The notes beneath the pieces are model-generated. The model made no database searches. It worked only from the letters and a program-made list of their open reading frames with translations, and was not told the origin of the DNA. A stretch of DNA of 64,000 nucleotides, from positions 1-64,000 of the forward strand of contig CABRHW010000005.1 in assembly GCA_902470765.1 (NCBI GenBank). Direction: 5' to 3'. Source of the DNA: an uncultured Collinsella sp. Lineage in GTDB: Bacteria > Actinomycetota > Coriobacteriia > Coriobacteriales > Coriobacteriaceae. The translations under genes were made by a program, and so were the position numbers. Shown here piece after piece: positions 44,222-51,717 of the stretch; position 1 is the first letter of the stretch, and every line of letters starts with the position of its first letter.

Positions 44222-44632
44222 ATGGGCCTCTTCGATACGTTCTTCTCCAGCGTCACCGGCGGCAGTCGAGAGTCTCAAAAACCATCAAACGTCGAGCTCG
44301 AGCTGCGCCGCAGACTTACTGTGCTCGCAAGCGACGAGGCCACTCTAGACACTCCCCTGCGCTATTTCCTGCGCTGGGCGGGGCAAGTCCAAGGCGTTGG
44401 CTTTCGCTTTACCAACGCCAACCTCGCGCAGGCACGCTCCCTCACCGGCTGGGTGCGTAATATGGAAGACGGCTCAGTCGAGATGGAGATACAGGGAGCT
44501 CCGGCAAATATCCTATCTCATCTCGAGGCGCTTCATGCCTCCTACGAGCGCATGGGAACGCGTTTTCGCCTCGTAGACGCCCAGGCCCGAGCCCCACTTG
44601 CCAATGAAGACGGTTTCACGCCTCGTTATTAG
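44222..44632 (+). CDS. acylphosphatase with N-terminal extension
   Basis: A 136-residue protein. The C-terminal 90 residues are an acylphosphatase domain with RYFLRWAGQVQGVGFRFTNA (catalytic Arg62) and GWVRNMEDGSVEM (catalytic Asn80). It hydrolyses acyl phosphates such as acetyl or carbamoyl phosphate. The first 45 residues are an extra, charged segment (SRESQKPSNVELELRRRLTV) absent from the usual 90-residue enzymes. The ATG nearly abuts the preceding stop. Confidence 0.88.
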   Translation: MGLFDTFFSSVTGGSRESQKPSNVELELRRRLTVLASDEATLDTPLRYFLRWAGQVQGVGFRFTNANLAQARSLTGWVRNMEDGSVEMEIQGAPANILSHLEALHASYERMGTRFRLVDAQARAPLANEDGFTPRY

Positions 44633-44693
44633 TATTGTGTGCTAAATACGGTATCATTTACCTACGACCGTTGATAGAAAAGAGGCGAGGCGC

Positions 44694-45074
44694 ATGGCGG
44701 TGCAAAGAAGGAATACCAGGCAGCGAAAGCTGGTTCTTGACGCCGTGCGCCAAAGCTATAACCATCCCACCGCCGACGAAATCTACAACGTCGTGCGCGC
44801 GCAGGATGACAAAATCAGCCGCGGCACGGTCTACCGCAATCTCAATCTCTTGGCCGACGCCGGCGAGATCCTCTCCATCAAGACGCCGGGCGGCAGCCGC
44901 TTCGATCGAACGGTCGAGCCGCATGCGCATATCATCTGCACCTCGTGCAGCCGCGTCATCGACGTACCGCTCCCCTTCGATGCCCAGCTCGACGCCAAGG
45001 CGTCCGAGCAAATCGGCTGGCACGTCACGTCGCACTGCACCATCTTCGAGGGTCTCTGCCCCGACTGCCGGTAG
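44694..45074 (+). CDS. Fur/PerR-family metal-dependent regulator
   Basis: A 126-residue regulator: winged helix (NTRQRKLVLDAVRQSYNHPT, SRGTVYRNLNLLADAGEIL), then HAHIICTSCSRVIDV and a C-terminal CPDC, giving the two CxxC pairs of the structural zinc site. The short dimer domain is closest to PerR or Fur; which metal is sensed cannot be decided. TTAG-N9-CTAA at 44632-44648 upstream is a weak autoregulatory site candidate. Confidence 0.88.
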   Translation: MAVQRRNTRQRKLVLDAVRQSYNHPTADEIYNVVRAQDDKISRGTVYRNLNLLADAGEILSIKTPGGSRFDRTVEPHAHIICTSCSRVIDVPLPFDAQLDAKASEQIGWHVTSHCTIFEGLCPDCR

Positions 45075-45089
45075 ATGTTTGGGACATGC

Positions 45090-45887
45090 CTACTCGGCAA
45101 GCAGGCGACGCAGCTCTTCTTCGACCGTGCGCACGTAACGGACGCGGTCGTTGATGTCGCGCATGGTGGGGTTGCAGTTCTCCATCAGATAGGGATGGCC
45201 CACGACGTTGAGCATGTCGCGGTCGTTTTCGTTATCGCCAAACGCCATCATCTCATCGGGCGAAATGCCCAAGGCACGACCGTAATCGGCAAGCGCGGAA
45301 CCCTTACCCGAATCAAAGCCGATAAAGTCCGTCCATTCGGTTCCCGACGTCATCACATCAACCCGATCGCTAAAGCGACGCACAAAATACTCCAGCGCCG
45401 CCGGCTGCTCTGTCTCAGGCGTTTGAAACGCAATCTTAATGACATCCTCGTCAATGTCCTCGGGACGGTCGACCACCGCCACATCGCAATGGACCTCGTA
45501 ACGCAAATGGTCGACGAACGCATCGTTGCCGCTTATGGTGTAAAGGTGCCCCTCACACGAAAGGGTCACGTCGGCATGGGGATACGCAACCACGGCATTC
45601 GCGATATCCATAGCAAGGCTACGCTCCATGGAGCGCTTGACAACGGCACGCCCCTCGCTCATCACCAGGGCTCCGTTCTCGCATACATAGGCGAGCTCAT
45701 CGGCCACCGGGGTAAACAGATAGCGCAAGCTCGCATATTGACGACCGCTCGCCGGCATAAACACGATACCGCGACGATGCAGTTCATCGATGAGCTCAAA
45801 GGCCTCGGAACGCGGCTCGTGCTCCCCCGGATGCAGCAACGTGCCGTCCAAATCGCATGCAATCAGCTTGATTCCCTCAAGACCCAT
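45090..45887 (-). CDS. Cof-type HAD phosphatase
   Basis: A 265-residue HAD-IIB protein: ACDLDGTLLHPGEH (catalytic Asp pair), PASGRQYASL, SGKGSALADYGRALGISPDEMMAFGDNENDRDML. It is convergent with the Fur-family gene, 15 bp apart. The chosen ATG follows GGGGGAAA; the longer frame enters the hairpin at 45916-45960. Substrate probably a sugar phosphate. Confidence 0.85.
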   Translation of the reverse strand: MGLEGIKLIACDLDGTLLHPGEHEPRSEAFELIDELHRRGIVFMPASGRQYASLRYLFTPVADELAYVCENGALVMSEGRAVVKRSMERSLAMDIANAVVAYPHADVTLSCEGHLYTISGNDAFVDHLRYEVHCDVAVVDRPEDIDEDVIKIAFQTPETEQPAALEYFVRRFSDRVDVMTSGTEWTDFIGFDSGKGSALADYGRALGISPDEMMAFGDNENDRDMLNVVGHPYLMENCNPTMRDINDRVRYVRTVEEELRRLLAE

Positions 45888-45915
45888 ATGCTTTCCCCCA
45901 AAGCACCTCATCAAC

Positions 45916-45960
45916 AGTAAGACGGACTTTGAATAGCTGCCTCTCAAAGTCCGTCTTACT
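45916..45960. repeat. 17-bp perfect hairpin without U-tract
   Basis: AGTAAGACGGACTTTGA and its exact inverse with an 11-nt loop, between the UreE-like and HAD genes. Form and stem length resemble the TTGCGGTG repeats, but the sequence differs. Confidence 0.6.
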
Positions 45961-45970
45961 CATACGCACG

Positions 45971-46549
45971 TTAACCGCGCGCCTTTTTTACGATCGTAAA
46001 GTCTGGAGCCATACTCACAACGGCATCCGCCGCACTCGACGCAAAGCGCCGGTCCGCATCGAGTTCACGGGTAACTACCGAGAGCCGAACGCCCTCGACG
46101 CCCCGGAGCATGCGGCCCAAAACCGGCTGCAGCGGCGTATACATGCGCACGGTATACTCGTCCGAATCGCCTCGAAACAGCGGCGCATGCATATTGCCGA
46201 TCTCCCAGCATACATGCGCAAGCGCAATCGGGTCCATGCGGTCGACTTCAACCAGATAGACTTCGGCACTGCGTAGGCGCACGACAACCGCCACGGGCAC
46301 CGTGTCCGAGCGGTCGATGACAAGCACATCGCCATCGGCAAGGCGATCGCCATCGGCAGCGCCCAGCCGAATATCGACCGTACGCCCCAGCTCCGTCACG
46401 CCCACAAATGTGCGGGCATCGGCCTGGTCCCAATCGAGTAGTAGCTCATCGACCTCAAAGACACCGCCCAGCTCCCGGCGAAGCAAAAGCTCATAGGACG
46501 GGTCGTTGAGATTTCCGAGACACGCTGTCGAAACCAGATTCACAGGCAT
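45971..46549 (-). CDS. UreE-like metallochaperone without urease genes
   Basis: A 192-residue protein aligning over its length with UreE nickel chaperones: VDELLLDWDQADARTFVGV, then RLADGDVLVID in the N-terminal beta domain, and ALAHVCWEIGNMHAPLF, TPLQPVLGRMLRG in the C-terminal domain. In UreE the last motif is DHVLxxML, whose His binds metal; here that His is Pro. The GNxH His is kept. A His-rich tail is lacking. No urease gene is in the window. It begins 3 bp after a SlyD-type gene, another nickel-handling family, which supports a shared metal or folding role. Confidence 0.6.
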   Translation of the reverse strand: MPVNLVSTACLGNLNDPSYELLLRRELGGVFEVDELLLDWDQADARTFVGVTELGRTVDIRLGAADGDRLADGDVLVIDRSDTVPVAVVVRLRSAEVYLVEVDRMDPIALAHVCWEIGNMHAPLFRGDSDEYTVRMYTPLQPVLGRMLRGVEGVRLSVVTRELDADRRFASSAADAVVSMAPDFTIVKKARG

Positions 46550-46552
46550 AGC

Positions 46553-46981
46553 CTAGTCCTCGACCTCAACGAGCTCGATATCAAAGTTGAGGTCCTTGCC
46601 GGCCAGCTCGTGGTTGGCGTCGAGCGTCACGGCCTCGGGCGTTACATCGATGACCACAGCAGGGACGGGCATGCCGCTCGGCGTGGACAGGAAGAGCTTC
46701 ATGCCCTTCTCGATCTGCTCGATATTGGGAACCTGCTCGGCCGGGAAGGTCAGGACCATCTCGGGGTTGTGCTCGCCGTAGGCATCGGCAGCAGGAATGT
46801 GCACGGTCTTCTTCTCGCCCACCTGCATGTCGACAACAGCGGCGTCGAAGCCCTTGATCATCTGACCGGCGCCGCAGGTGAACTCCAGCGGCTCGCCGCG
46901 ATCGTAGGAGCTATCGAACTGCGTGCCGTCATCGAGCGTGCCGCGATAATGGGTCTTGACCTTCTTGCCCTGGTTGGACAT
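46553..46981 (-). CDS. FKBP-type peptidyl-prolyl isomerase, SlyD-like
   Basis: A 142-residue protein with FKBP core YRGTLDDGTQFDSSYDRGEPLEF split by the SlyD-type insert-in-flap (ADAYGEHNPEMVLTFP, MKLFLSTPSGMPVPAVV, DANHELAGKDLNFDIELVEV). It speeds prolyl isomerisation and acts as a chaperone. The His/Cys-rich nickel-binding tail of E. coli SlyD is missing. It is the first gene of a two-gene unit with the UreE-like protein. An ATG ten codons upstream has no ribosome site. Confidence 0.9.
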   Translation of the reverse strand: MSNQGKKVKTHYRGTLDDGTQFDSSYDRGEPLEFTCGAGQMIKGFDAAVVDMQVGEKKTVHIPAADAYGEHNPEMVLTFPAEQVPNIEQIEKGMKLFLSTPSGMPVPAVVIDVTPEAVTLDANHELAGKDLNFDIELVEVED

Positions 46982-47101
46982 GGTAACCTCCGTGATAAGG
47001 GCGGCGCACAACGCGGGCCGCCGTGAACATATGGCGCTAACTATACCCTAGTCATACAATTCAAAGACAGTTTGCAAAGAAACGCTGCAACCGGAGGAAC
47101 C

Positions 47102-48115
47102 ATGGCATATCCCGTATTTGACCTACACTGCGACACCGCCGACCGCATCGGCTGGGCCACGCTCGATCTCGACCTGCGCTTTACCGCCGGCACCGACGGT
47201 TATTTCCCCGGCGACGAAACGCATCCGCAAGATTTCGACCTCATCGAGGGCAACGCCTGCGCCATCTCGCTCGCAAAGATCGGCAACACGCCGTGGGCAC
47301 AGTGCTTCGCCACGTTTGTCCCCGATGAGATTCCCACCGCCCACGCCGCGCGCTTCCAGGCGCAGATTATGGCGCACATGAGCGGCCAGGCAATGCTCAA
47401 CCACGACCGCATGGTCAACGTACGCAGCGCAGCAGACATTCGCCCCGCGCTCAAAGACGGCAAGGTCGCCTGCATCCACACCATCGAAAACGCCACGTTC
47501 TTTGCCGAGGGCCCCGCGCTGATCGAGGTGCTTAAGAGCCTGGGCGTGCTTATGTCGTCACTCAGCTGGAACGCGCAGGGACCGCTCGCGAGCGGCCACG
47601 ACACCCACGCCGGCCTCACCGTCGCCGGCATCGAGGCACTTACGCAGATGGAGCACGCCGGCATGGTACTCGACGTCTCTCATCTCAACGATGAGTGCTT
47701 TGACGAGGTTGCCGCCCGCGCCACGCGTCCCTTCGTCGCCAGCCACTCCAACTCCCGTGCGGTTTGCGGCGCCAAACGCAACCTTACCGACGACCAGTTC
47801 CGCACCATTCGCGACATGGGTGGCATCGTCGGCCTCAACTACTGCAGCGAGTTCCTCTCTAGCGAAGCGACCAAAGAGACCGCCGCAGACGTCACCTTCG
47901 ACCAGCTGGCGGCACATATCGAGCACTGGCTCGACCTGGGCGGCGAGGACGTCATCGCGCTCGGCGGCGACTGGGACGGCGCCACTGTGCCCGCTTTCCT
48001 CTCCGATGCCAGCAAGATGCCCGAGTTCCAGAACATGCTTTCCAAGCATTTTGGCAAGACCGTGATGCAAAAGCTCTGCAGCGACAACGCGCTTGCCTTC
48101 TTCGAGCGTTATTAA
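47102..48115 (+). CDS. membrane-dipeptidase-type peptidase (M19)
   Basis: A 337-residue peptidase of the renal dipeptidase family: FDLHCDTADR (first zinc site), IHTIENATF with the bridging Glu, LDVSHLNDECF, ASHSNSRAVCGAKRNLTDD and ALGGDWDGA. It hydrolyses dipeptides, including those with D-residues at the C-terminus. Bacterial members are usually cytoplasmic; no signal peptide is seen. GGAGG precedes the ATG. A 12-bp hairpin follows the gene. Confidence 0.92.
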   Translation: MAYPVFDLHCDTADRIGWATLDLDLRFTAGTDGYFPGDETHPQDFDLIEGNACAISLAKIGNTPWAQCFATFVPDEIPTAHAARFQAQIMAHMSGQAMLNHDRMVNVRSAADIRPALKDGKVACIHTIENATFFAEGPALIEVLKSLGVLMSSLSWNAQGPLASGHDTHAGLTVAGIEALTQMEHAGMVLDVSHLNDECFDEVAARATRPFVASHSNSRAVCGAKRNLTDDQFRTIRDMGGIVGLNYCSEFLSSEATKETAADVTFDQLAAHIEHWLDLGGEDVIALGGDWDGATVPAFLSDASKMPEFQNMLSKHFGKTVMQKLCSDNALAFFERY

Positions 48116-48131
48116 TTTCACATCCCCCGAG

Positions 48132-48167
48132 CGGGCCGGCATGCCGAACGGTCGACATGCCGGCCCG
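48132..48167 (+). terminator. 12-bp hairpin after the dipeptidase gene
   Basis: CGGGCCGGCATG and CATGCCGGCCCG with a 12-nt loop and no U-tract, 17 bp after the stop. The ribosome site of the next gene follows, so readthrough is likely. Confidence 0.55.
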
Positions 48168-48189
48168 TCCCCAATCTGAAGGACCGCTT

Positions 48190-48966
48190 TTGACGCAGCA
48201 GTTTACGATTTCCGTATCCCGACCGGATGGGACGCCCATCCCCGTCGTCGTTACCAAAAAGCGCGTCAAGAACTTCAACCTACGCGTCACATCGAGCGGT
48301 GAGGTCCACGCCAGCGCACCGCTCGGCGCCAGTCGCGAGCGCATCGAAGCGTTTGTGAAGCGCAACAGCGCCTGGATTATCAGCCGGCTTGCCCAGCGCG
48401 AGCAACGTCAGACGACGGCACGAGAGCCGCTCAGCCCCTCGTCCATCATTGCGCTTTGGGGCAAGCCCATCACGGTACAGGACGCACTCGATCACAACTT
48501 TGCATCACCCGCACCGCGGCCCAAGCAGGCCACCTTCGCAAGTTTTATGGGTGCCGACGAGCCAGACGAACGTCCGCAGGCCAAGTGGAACGCGACCCTC
48601 GACGGCTTAACGCCCAGTGAGATCCAAGCCCATATTGACCAGCTCTATACGTCCGAAGTCACATCGGCGCTGCGTGATATGGTGCACGCATACGAAATCG
48701 CAATGGGTGTCGCCGTTTCCCGCGTTTCCTTGCGCAGCATGAAAACGCGCTGGGGATCATGCACGCCCAAAACCGGCGCCATTCGCATCGCACGAGAACT
48801 TGCCGCCTATCCCATCGAATGCCTCGACATGGTTGTCGCCCACGAGCTCGTCCACCTGCTCGAGCCGAGCCACAATCATCGGTTTCACGCGCTGCTCGAC
48901 ACGTACTGCCCCAACAACAGGGCTCTGTCGCAGCGGCTCAAGCAGCCACCCATAGAGACGTATTAG
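48190..48966 (+). CDS. YgjP-like zinc metallopeptidase (DUF45/M48 type)
   Basis: A 258-residue protein with VVAHELVHLLEPSHNHRFHALL, the HExxH and downstream His of YgjP/DUF45 proteins, and SMKTRWGSCTPKTGAIRIAREL upstream of it. These are small, usually cytoplasmic, putative proteases; the role is unclear. The TTG start is set by GAAGGA 8 nt upstream. An insert of about 60 residues (PSSIIALWGKPITVQDALDH and on) separates the two halves. Confidence 0.8.
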   Translation: MTQQFTISVSRPDGTPIPVVVTKKRVKNFNLRVTSSGEVHASAPLGASRERIEAFVKRNSAWIISRLAQREQRQTTAREPLSPSSIIALWGKPITVQDALDHNFASPAPRPKQATFASFMGADEPDERPQAKWNATLDGLTPSEIQAHIDQLYTSEVTSALRDMVHAYEIAMGVAVSRVSLRSMKTRWGSCTPKTGAIRIARELAAYPIECLDMVVAHELVHLLEPSHNHRFHALLDTYCPNNRALSQRLKQPPIETY

Positions 48967-48972
48967 AACCGG

Positions 48973-49458
48973 TTAGCGCACACGCTCGATCTCGACGCCA
49001 CAGCTTGCCAAGGGCAGGCCAACAGGCGCCCACGGCTTATCGAGCTTGATGCGCACACCAAGCAGCGAGGGATAACGACGCAGCAGCATCTGGGCCGTAC
49101 CTTCAGCTGCCGCCTCGATGAGCTTAAACGTATGCTCGCGCAGATAGCCATCGACATCGTGGCACACCGAGCCGTAGTCAATCGAAGCGTCCAGGTTATC
49201 GTGCTCTCCCGCTGCACGCAGGTCAGCATAGAGCACCAAGGACACGATGAATTTCTGGCCCAGCGCGTTCTCTTCGGGATACACGCCGTGGTTAGCAAAA
49301 ACCTCAAGACCTTCAACGGTGATGCGGTCGGCATGGCGCAGATCGTCATAGTTCACGTGGGGCACCGCCGTTGCGGTGGATATTTCGCCCCTTCCACGGC
49401 GGGCGAGCTCGGCGCCTTCAGTCTTGGTTGCATTCTCGGGCAGTTTCTTGTTGCTCAT
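48973..49458 (-). CDS. folB: dihydroneopterin aldolase with N-terminal extension
   Basis: A 161-residue protein whose residues 43-161 are FolB: DRITVEGLEVFANHGVYPEEN with the substrate-binding Glu, and IKLDKPWAPVGLPLASCGVEI with the catalytic Lys. It cleaves dihydroneopterin to 6-hydroxymethyl-dihydropterin in folate synthesis. The first 42 residues are extra and charged; an internal start is possible. It is the last of the folE-HD-folB group. Confidence 0.9.
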   Translation of the reverse strand: MSNKKLPENATKTEGAELARRGRGEISTATAVPHVNYDDLRHADRITVEGLEVFANHGVYPEENALGQKFIVSLVLYADLRAAGEHDNLDASIDYGSVCHDVDGYLREHTFKLIEAAAEGTAQMLLRRYPSLLGVRIKLDKPWAPVGLPLASCGVEIERVR

Positions 49459-49501
49459 CGCGATCGTCTCCTTCGTTTAGAACCCCGACCGCGTAAACTA
49501 A

Positions 49502-50083
49502 CTACACGCGAATCGACAGGTTCTTTTTATCATCGCTCCAGTTGCAAGCATTGCGCGCGGGGCATGCAAAGCAGGCGCGCGACGCTTTGTCGGCTGCATA
49601 GAGCAGGCGCTCGAGCGGTTGGCTGTTCACGCGCAGCTTTCGATGGCCCAGAATGGCCGTCTTAATGGCTGCGGCATCGGCCGGCTCAAACGCTACGTCA
49701 TCGGGCATACCGCCGAGAATCGCATCAGCGACGCGTTCGCTTGCAACATCATGGGATATACCCGATTCATACTGTTCATCTTTGCCGATATCGTGAAGAA
49801 GTGCCGTGGCGTAGATGACCTCGCGGTCAAATTCGAGCTGTTCCTCGAGATTCTTGATCCACATAATGCGAGCGACATCGAGCAGATGGTCAATACCGTG
49901 ACGGCAGAAGATGCGCCCCGATTCCAACTGTGCAATGTTGCCCAGGTGCCGCCGGAACAGCCCGTTGGCACAAATGTAATCAATGCGAGGCATGGCACCA
50001 AAGGGAGTCAGGCCCGAAGCCATAAAGCCGCGACGCGGCGTCCCCTCATCGGTTTTCGATGTAAAGTCGTTAACGACCCTCAT
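49502..50083 (-). CDS. HD-domain phosphohydrolase
   Basis: A 193-residue protein with the HD signature: CRHGIDHLLDVARIM, ATALLHDIGKDEQY, and a final Asp in YAADKASRACFACPARNACNW. The trailing C-x2-C-x4-C may bind zinc or an Fe-S cluster. The gene lies 2 bp after folE and before folB, so it may supply the dephosphorylation step of dihydroneopterin triphosphate, for which many bacteria lack a known enzyme; this is inference. A later ATG (MPRIDYICAN) is an alternative start. Confidence 0.82.
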   Translation of the reverse strand: MRVVNDFTSKTDEGTPRRGFMASGLTPFGAMPRIDYICANGLFRRHLGNIAQLESGRIFCRHGIDHLLDVARIMWIKNLEEQLEFDREVIYATALLHDIGKDEQYESGISHDVASERVADAILGGMPDDVAFEPADAAAIKTAILGHRKLRVNSQPLERLLYAADKASRACFACPARNACNWSDDKKNLSIRV

Positions 50084-50085
50084 GG

Positions 50086-50643
50086 TTAGCGGCCCAGCAT
50101 CCTAAAGAACCGCTCCTCGAGCGCGGAATCGGTCTCAAAGACGCCGCGGCGAGCGAGCGTCACGGTCTTGGTGCCGGGCTTCTGCACGCCGCGCATGGTC
50201 ATGCACATATGCTCAGCCTCCATGAGCACAATCGCTCCCTGGGGAGCGAGATAATCCATGAGAGCGTCGGCAACCTGCGCACACAGCTGCTCCTGCAGCT
50301 GCAGACGACGGGCATAAACCTCAACCGTGCGGGCGAGCTTGGAAAGCCCAGCCACCCGACCGTTAGGGATATAACCAATGGCGGCCTTGCCATAAAACGG
50401 CAACAGATGATGTTCACACAGCGAGTAGAACGTGATGTCGCGCTCGATAACCAAATCGTTCGAAGCGACGGCAAAGGTTTTGGACAGGTGTTCCTCGGCA
50501 CTCTGGTCCATACCGCCGGCGATCTCACCATACATACGGGCAACGCGCGCCGGGGTCTCCAGCAGGCCCTCACGAGTTGGGTCCTCGCCTATGCCCTCAA
50601 GCAACAGCTTAATGGCGGCCTCGACTTTTTCCTGATCGACCAT
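50086..50643 (-). CDS. folE: GTP cyclohydrolase I
   Basis: A 185-residue FolE: EDPTREGLLETPARVARMY, FYSLCEHHLLPFYGKAAIGY (zinc ligands Cys and His), GLSKLARTVEVYARRLQLQE and EAEHMCMTMRGVQKPGTKT with the second zinc Cys. It turns GTP into dihydroneopterin triphosphate, the first folate step. It heads the folE-HD-folB group. Confidence 0.97.
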   Translation of the reverse strand: MVDQEKVEAAIKLLLEGIGEDPTREGLLETPARVARMYGEIAGGMDQSAEEHLSKTFAVASNDLVIERDITFYSLCEHHLLPFYGKAAIGYIPNGRVAGLSKLARTVEVYARRLQLQEQLCAQVADALMDYLAPQGAIVLMEAEHMCMTMRGVQKPGTKTVTLARRGVFETDSALEERFFRMLGR

Positions 50644-50709
50644 CTGGGCCTCACTTTTCCGATTTCACGTTCGCACTATGGTACCACGCCCTTCGGCATC
50701 GACCACAAG

Positions 50710-51291
50710 CTACATAGTATGGGTCGAATAGACCGGATCATCACGCCAAAGTTCAACCGCATCACAAAGCGCAACGCCCTCGCGCTCAGCACGGGCGCGC
50801 GTGGCATTCATATCAATCACGCGCTGGTTACTCGAGCCCCTAAAGCGCAATGAGATATCGTACAGATCCTGAACAAACGGGCCATCCACCAACATATCGA
50901 GGCAGGCAAGGATACGGTCCGTCACCTCGGTATGGTGACGACCACCCGGCATAAGCTCCTCGAGCACGTCGCCGGTAAAACACCAAATGGTTTTTCCTGA
51001 CCCCGCAGGATACGCGGCACGAACACGCTCGACAAACTCAACGAGCCCCGCCTGATTCTCGGGCTCCATAGGCTCGCCGCCCAGAATCGTCAGACCATCG
51101 ATAAAGGGATGGTCGAGGCTCTCGATAATCTTGTCCTCGACGGCACGATCGAACGGCTCACCCGCAGCAAAGTCCCACGCGACAGAGTTAAAGCAATTCT
51201 TGCACCCACGACGGCACCCGCTCACAAACAGAGAAGTACGAACGCCTTCCCCATCAGCAATGTCGAAATACTTAATGTTCGCGTAGTTCAT
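50710..51291 (-). CDS. nrdG: anaerobic ribonucleotide reductase activase
   Basis: A 193-residue radical SAM enzyme: NIKYFDIADGEGVRTSLFVS and CRRGCKNC (CxxxCxxC), GLTILGGEPMEPENQ, and a C-terminal GPFVQDLYDISLRFRGSSNQR. It makes the glycyl radical in NrdD. The chosen ATG is 9 nt after GGGAG. A 426-bp gap with two long palindromes separates it from nrdD, so its expression may be tuned separately. Confidence 0.95.
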   Translation of the reverse strand: MNYANIKYFDIADGEGVRTSLFVSGCRRGCKNCFNSVAWDFAAGEPFDRAVEDKIIESLDHPFIDGLTILGGEPMEPENQAGLVEFVERVRAAYPAGSGKTIWCFTGDVLEELMPGGRHHTEVTDRILACLDMLVDGPFVQDLYDISLRFRGSSNQRVIDMNATRARAEREGVALCDAVELWRDDPVYSTHTM

Positions 51292-51307
51292 AGGTAACTC
51301 TCCCGGG

Positions 51308-51389
51308 AGGTCGGGACATATCATCCCGTCCTCAAACATTCTCGGCCTTCGGCCTGCGAAACTGCGGGCGGGACGATATGTCCCGGCCT
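51308..51389 (-). repeat. nested palindrome D (82 nt)
   Basis: Arms of 24 nt (51308-51331 and 51366-51389) pair with 21 Watson-Crick pairs, two wobbles and one mismatch. Read leftward the inside carries TTTCGCAGG, the apex GGCC-GAA-GGCC and ATGTTTGAGGAC, matching the joiner motifs of the elements at 60.6-61.1 kb. It lies just upstream of the nrdG ribosome site. Confidence 0.7.
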
Positions 51390-51568
51390 CATGCAAAAGG
51401 CAACTCAATGAACGAAACGAACATCGAGTATAGGGTTCGAGGTCCAATAAAAACTGGGTTGCGGCTCAACCGCCATCGCAAGTAAATTGCAGCTGCAGCT
51501 CGAATTATTTCCGCTAAGAACTTCGAGAAGTGAGCAGACCGCATGCTACATCTCAGCTACATCAACTT

Positions 51569-51706
51569 GGCCGCCCCGTAGCGAGGCCCCGGACCTTTGC
51601 TCGATATGAGTTCCGCACGAACAGGAGGCGCCAGTGGCGCCTCCGTCGTGAGCCAGGACTGTCCGAAATAGCGAGCAAAGGTCCGGGGCCTCGCTACGGG
51701 GCGGCC
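51569..51706 (+). repeat. nested palindrome A (138 nt, 35-bp perfect arms)
   Basis: The arms 51569-51603 and 51672-51706 are perfectly complementary over 35 bp. Inside are CACGA-ACA-GGAGGCGCC-AGT-GGCGCCTCC-G-TCGTG (51616-51650), and joiners with TTCCGCA and TGTCCGA, resembling the elements at 60.6-61.1 kb. It starts 12 bp after the nrdD stop. Confidence 0.8.
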
Positions 51707-51717
51707 TGGGATGGTTA

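Larger units (their letters stand above)
51292..51717. other. nrdD-nrdG intergenic region, two long palindromes
   Basis: The 426 bp hold no gene. They carry the palindromes 51308-51389 and 51569-51706, listed separately, and a spacer between (51390-51568) with no visible structure. Confidence 0.6.
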
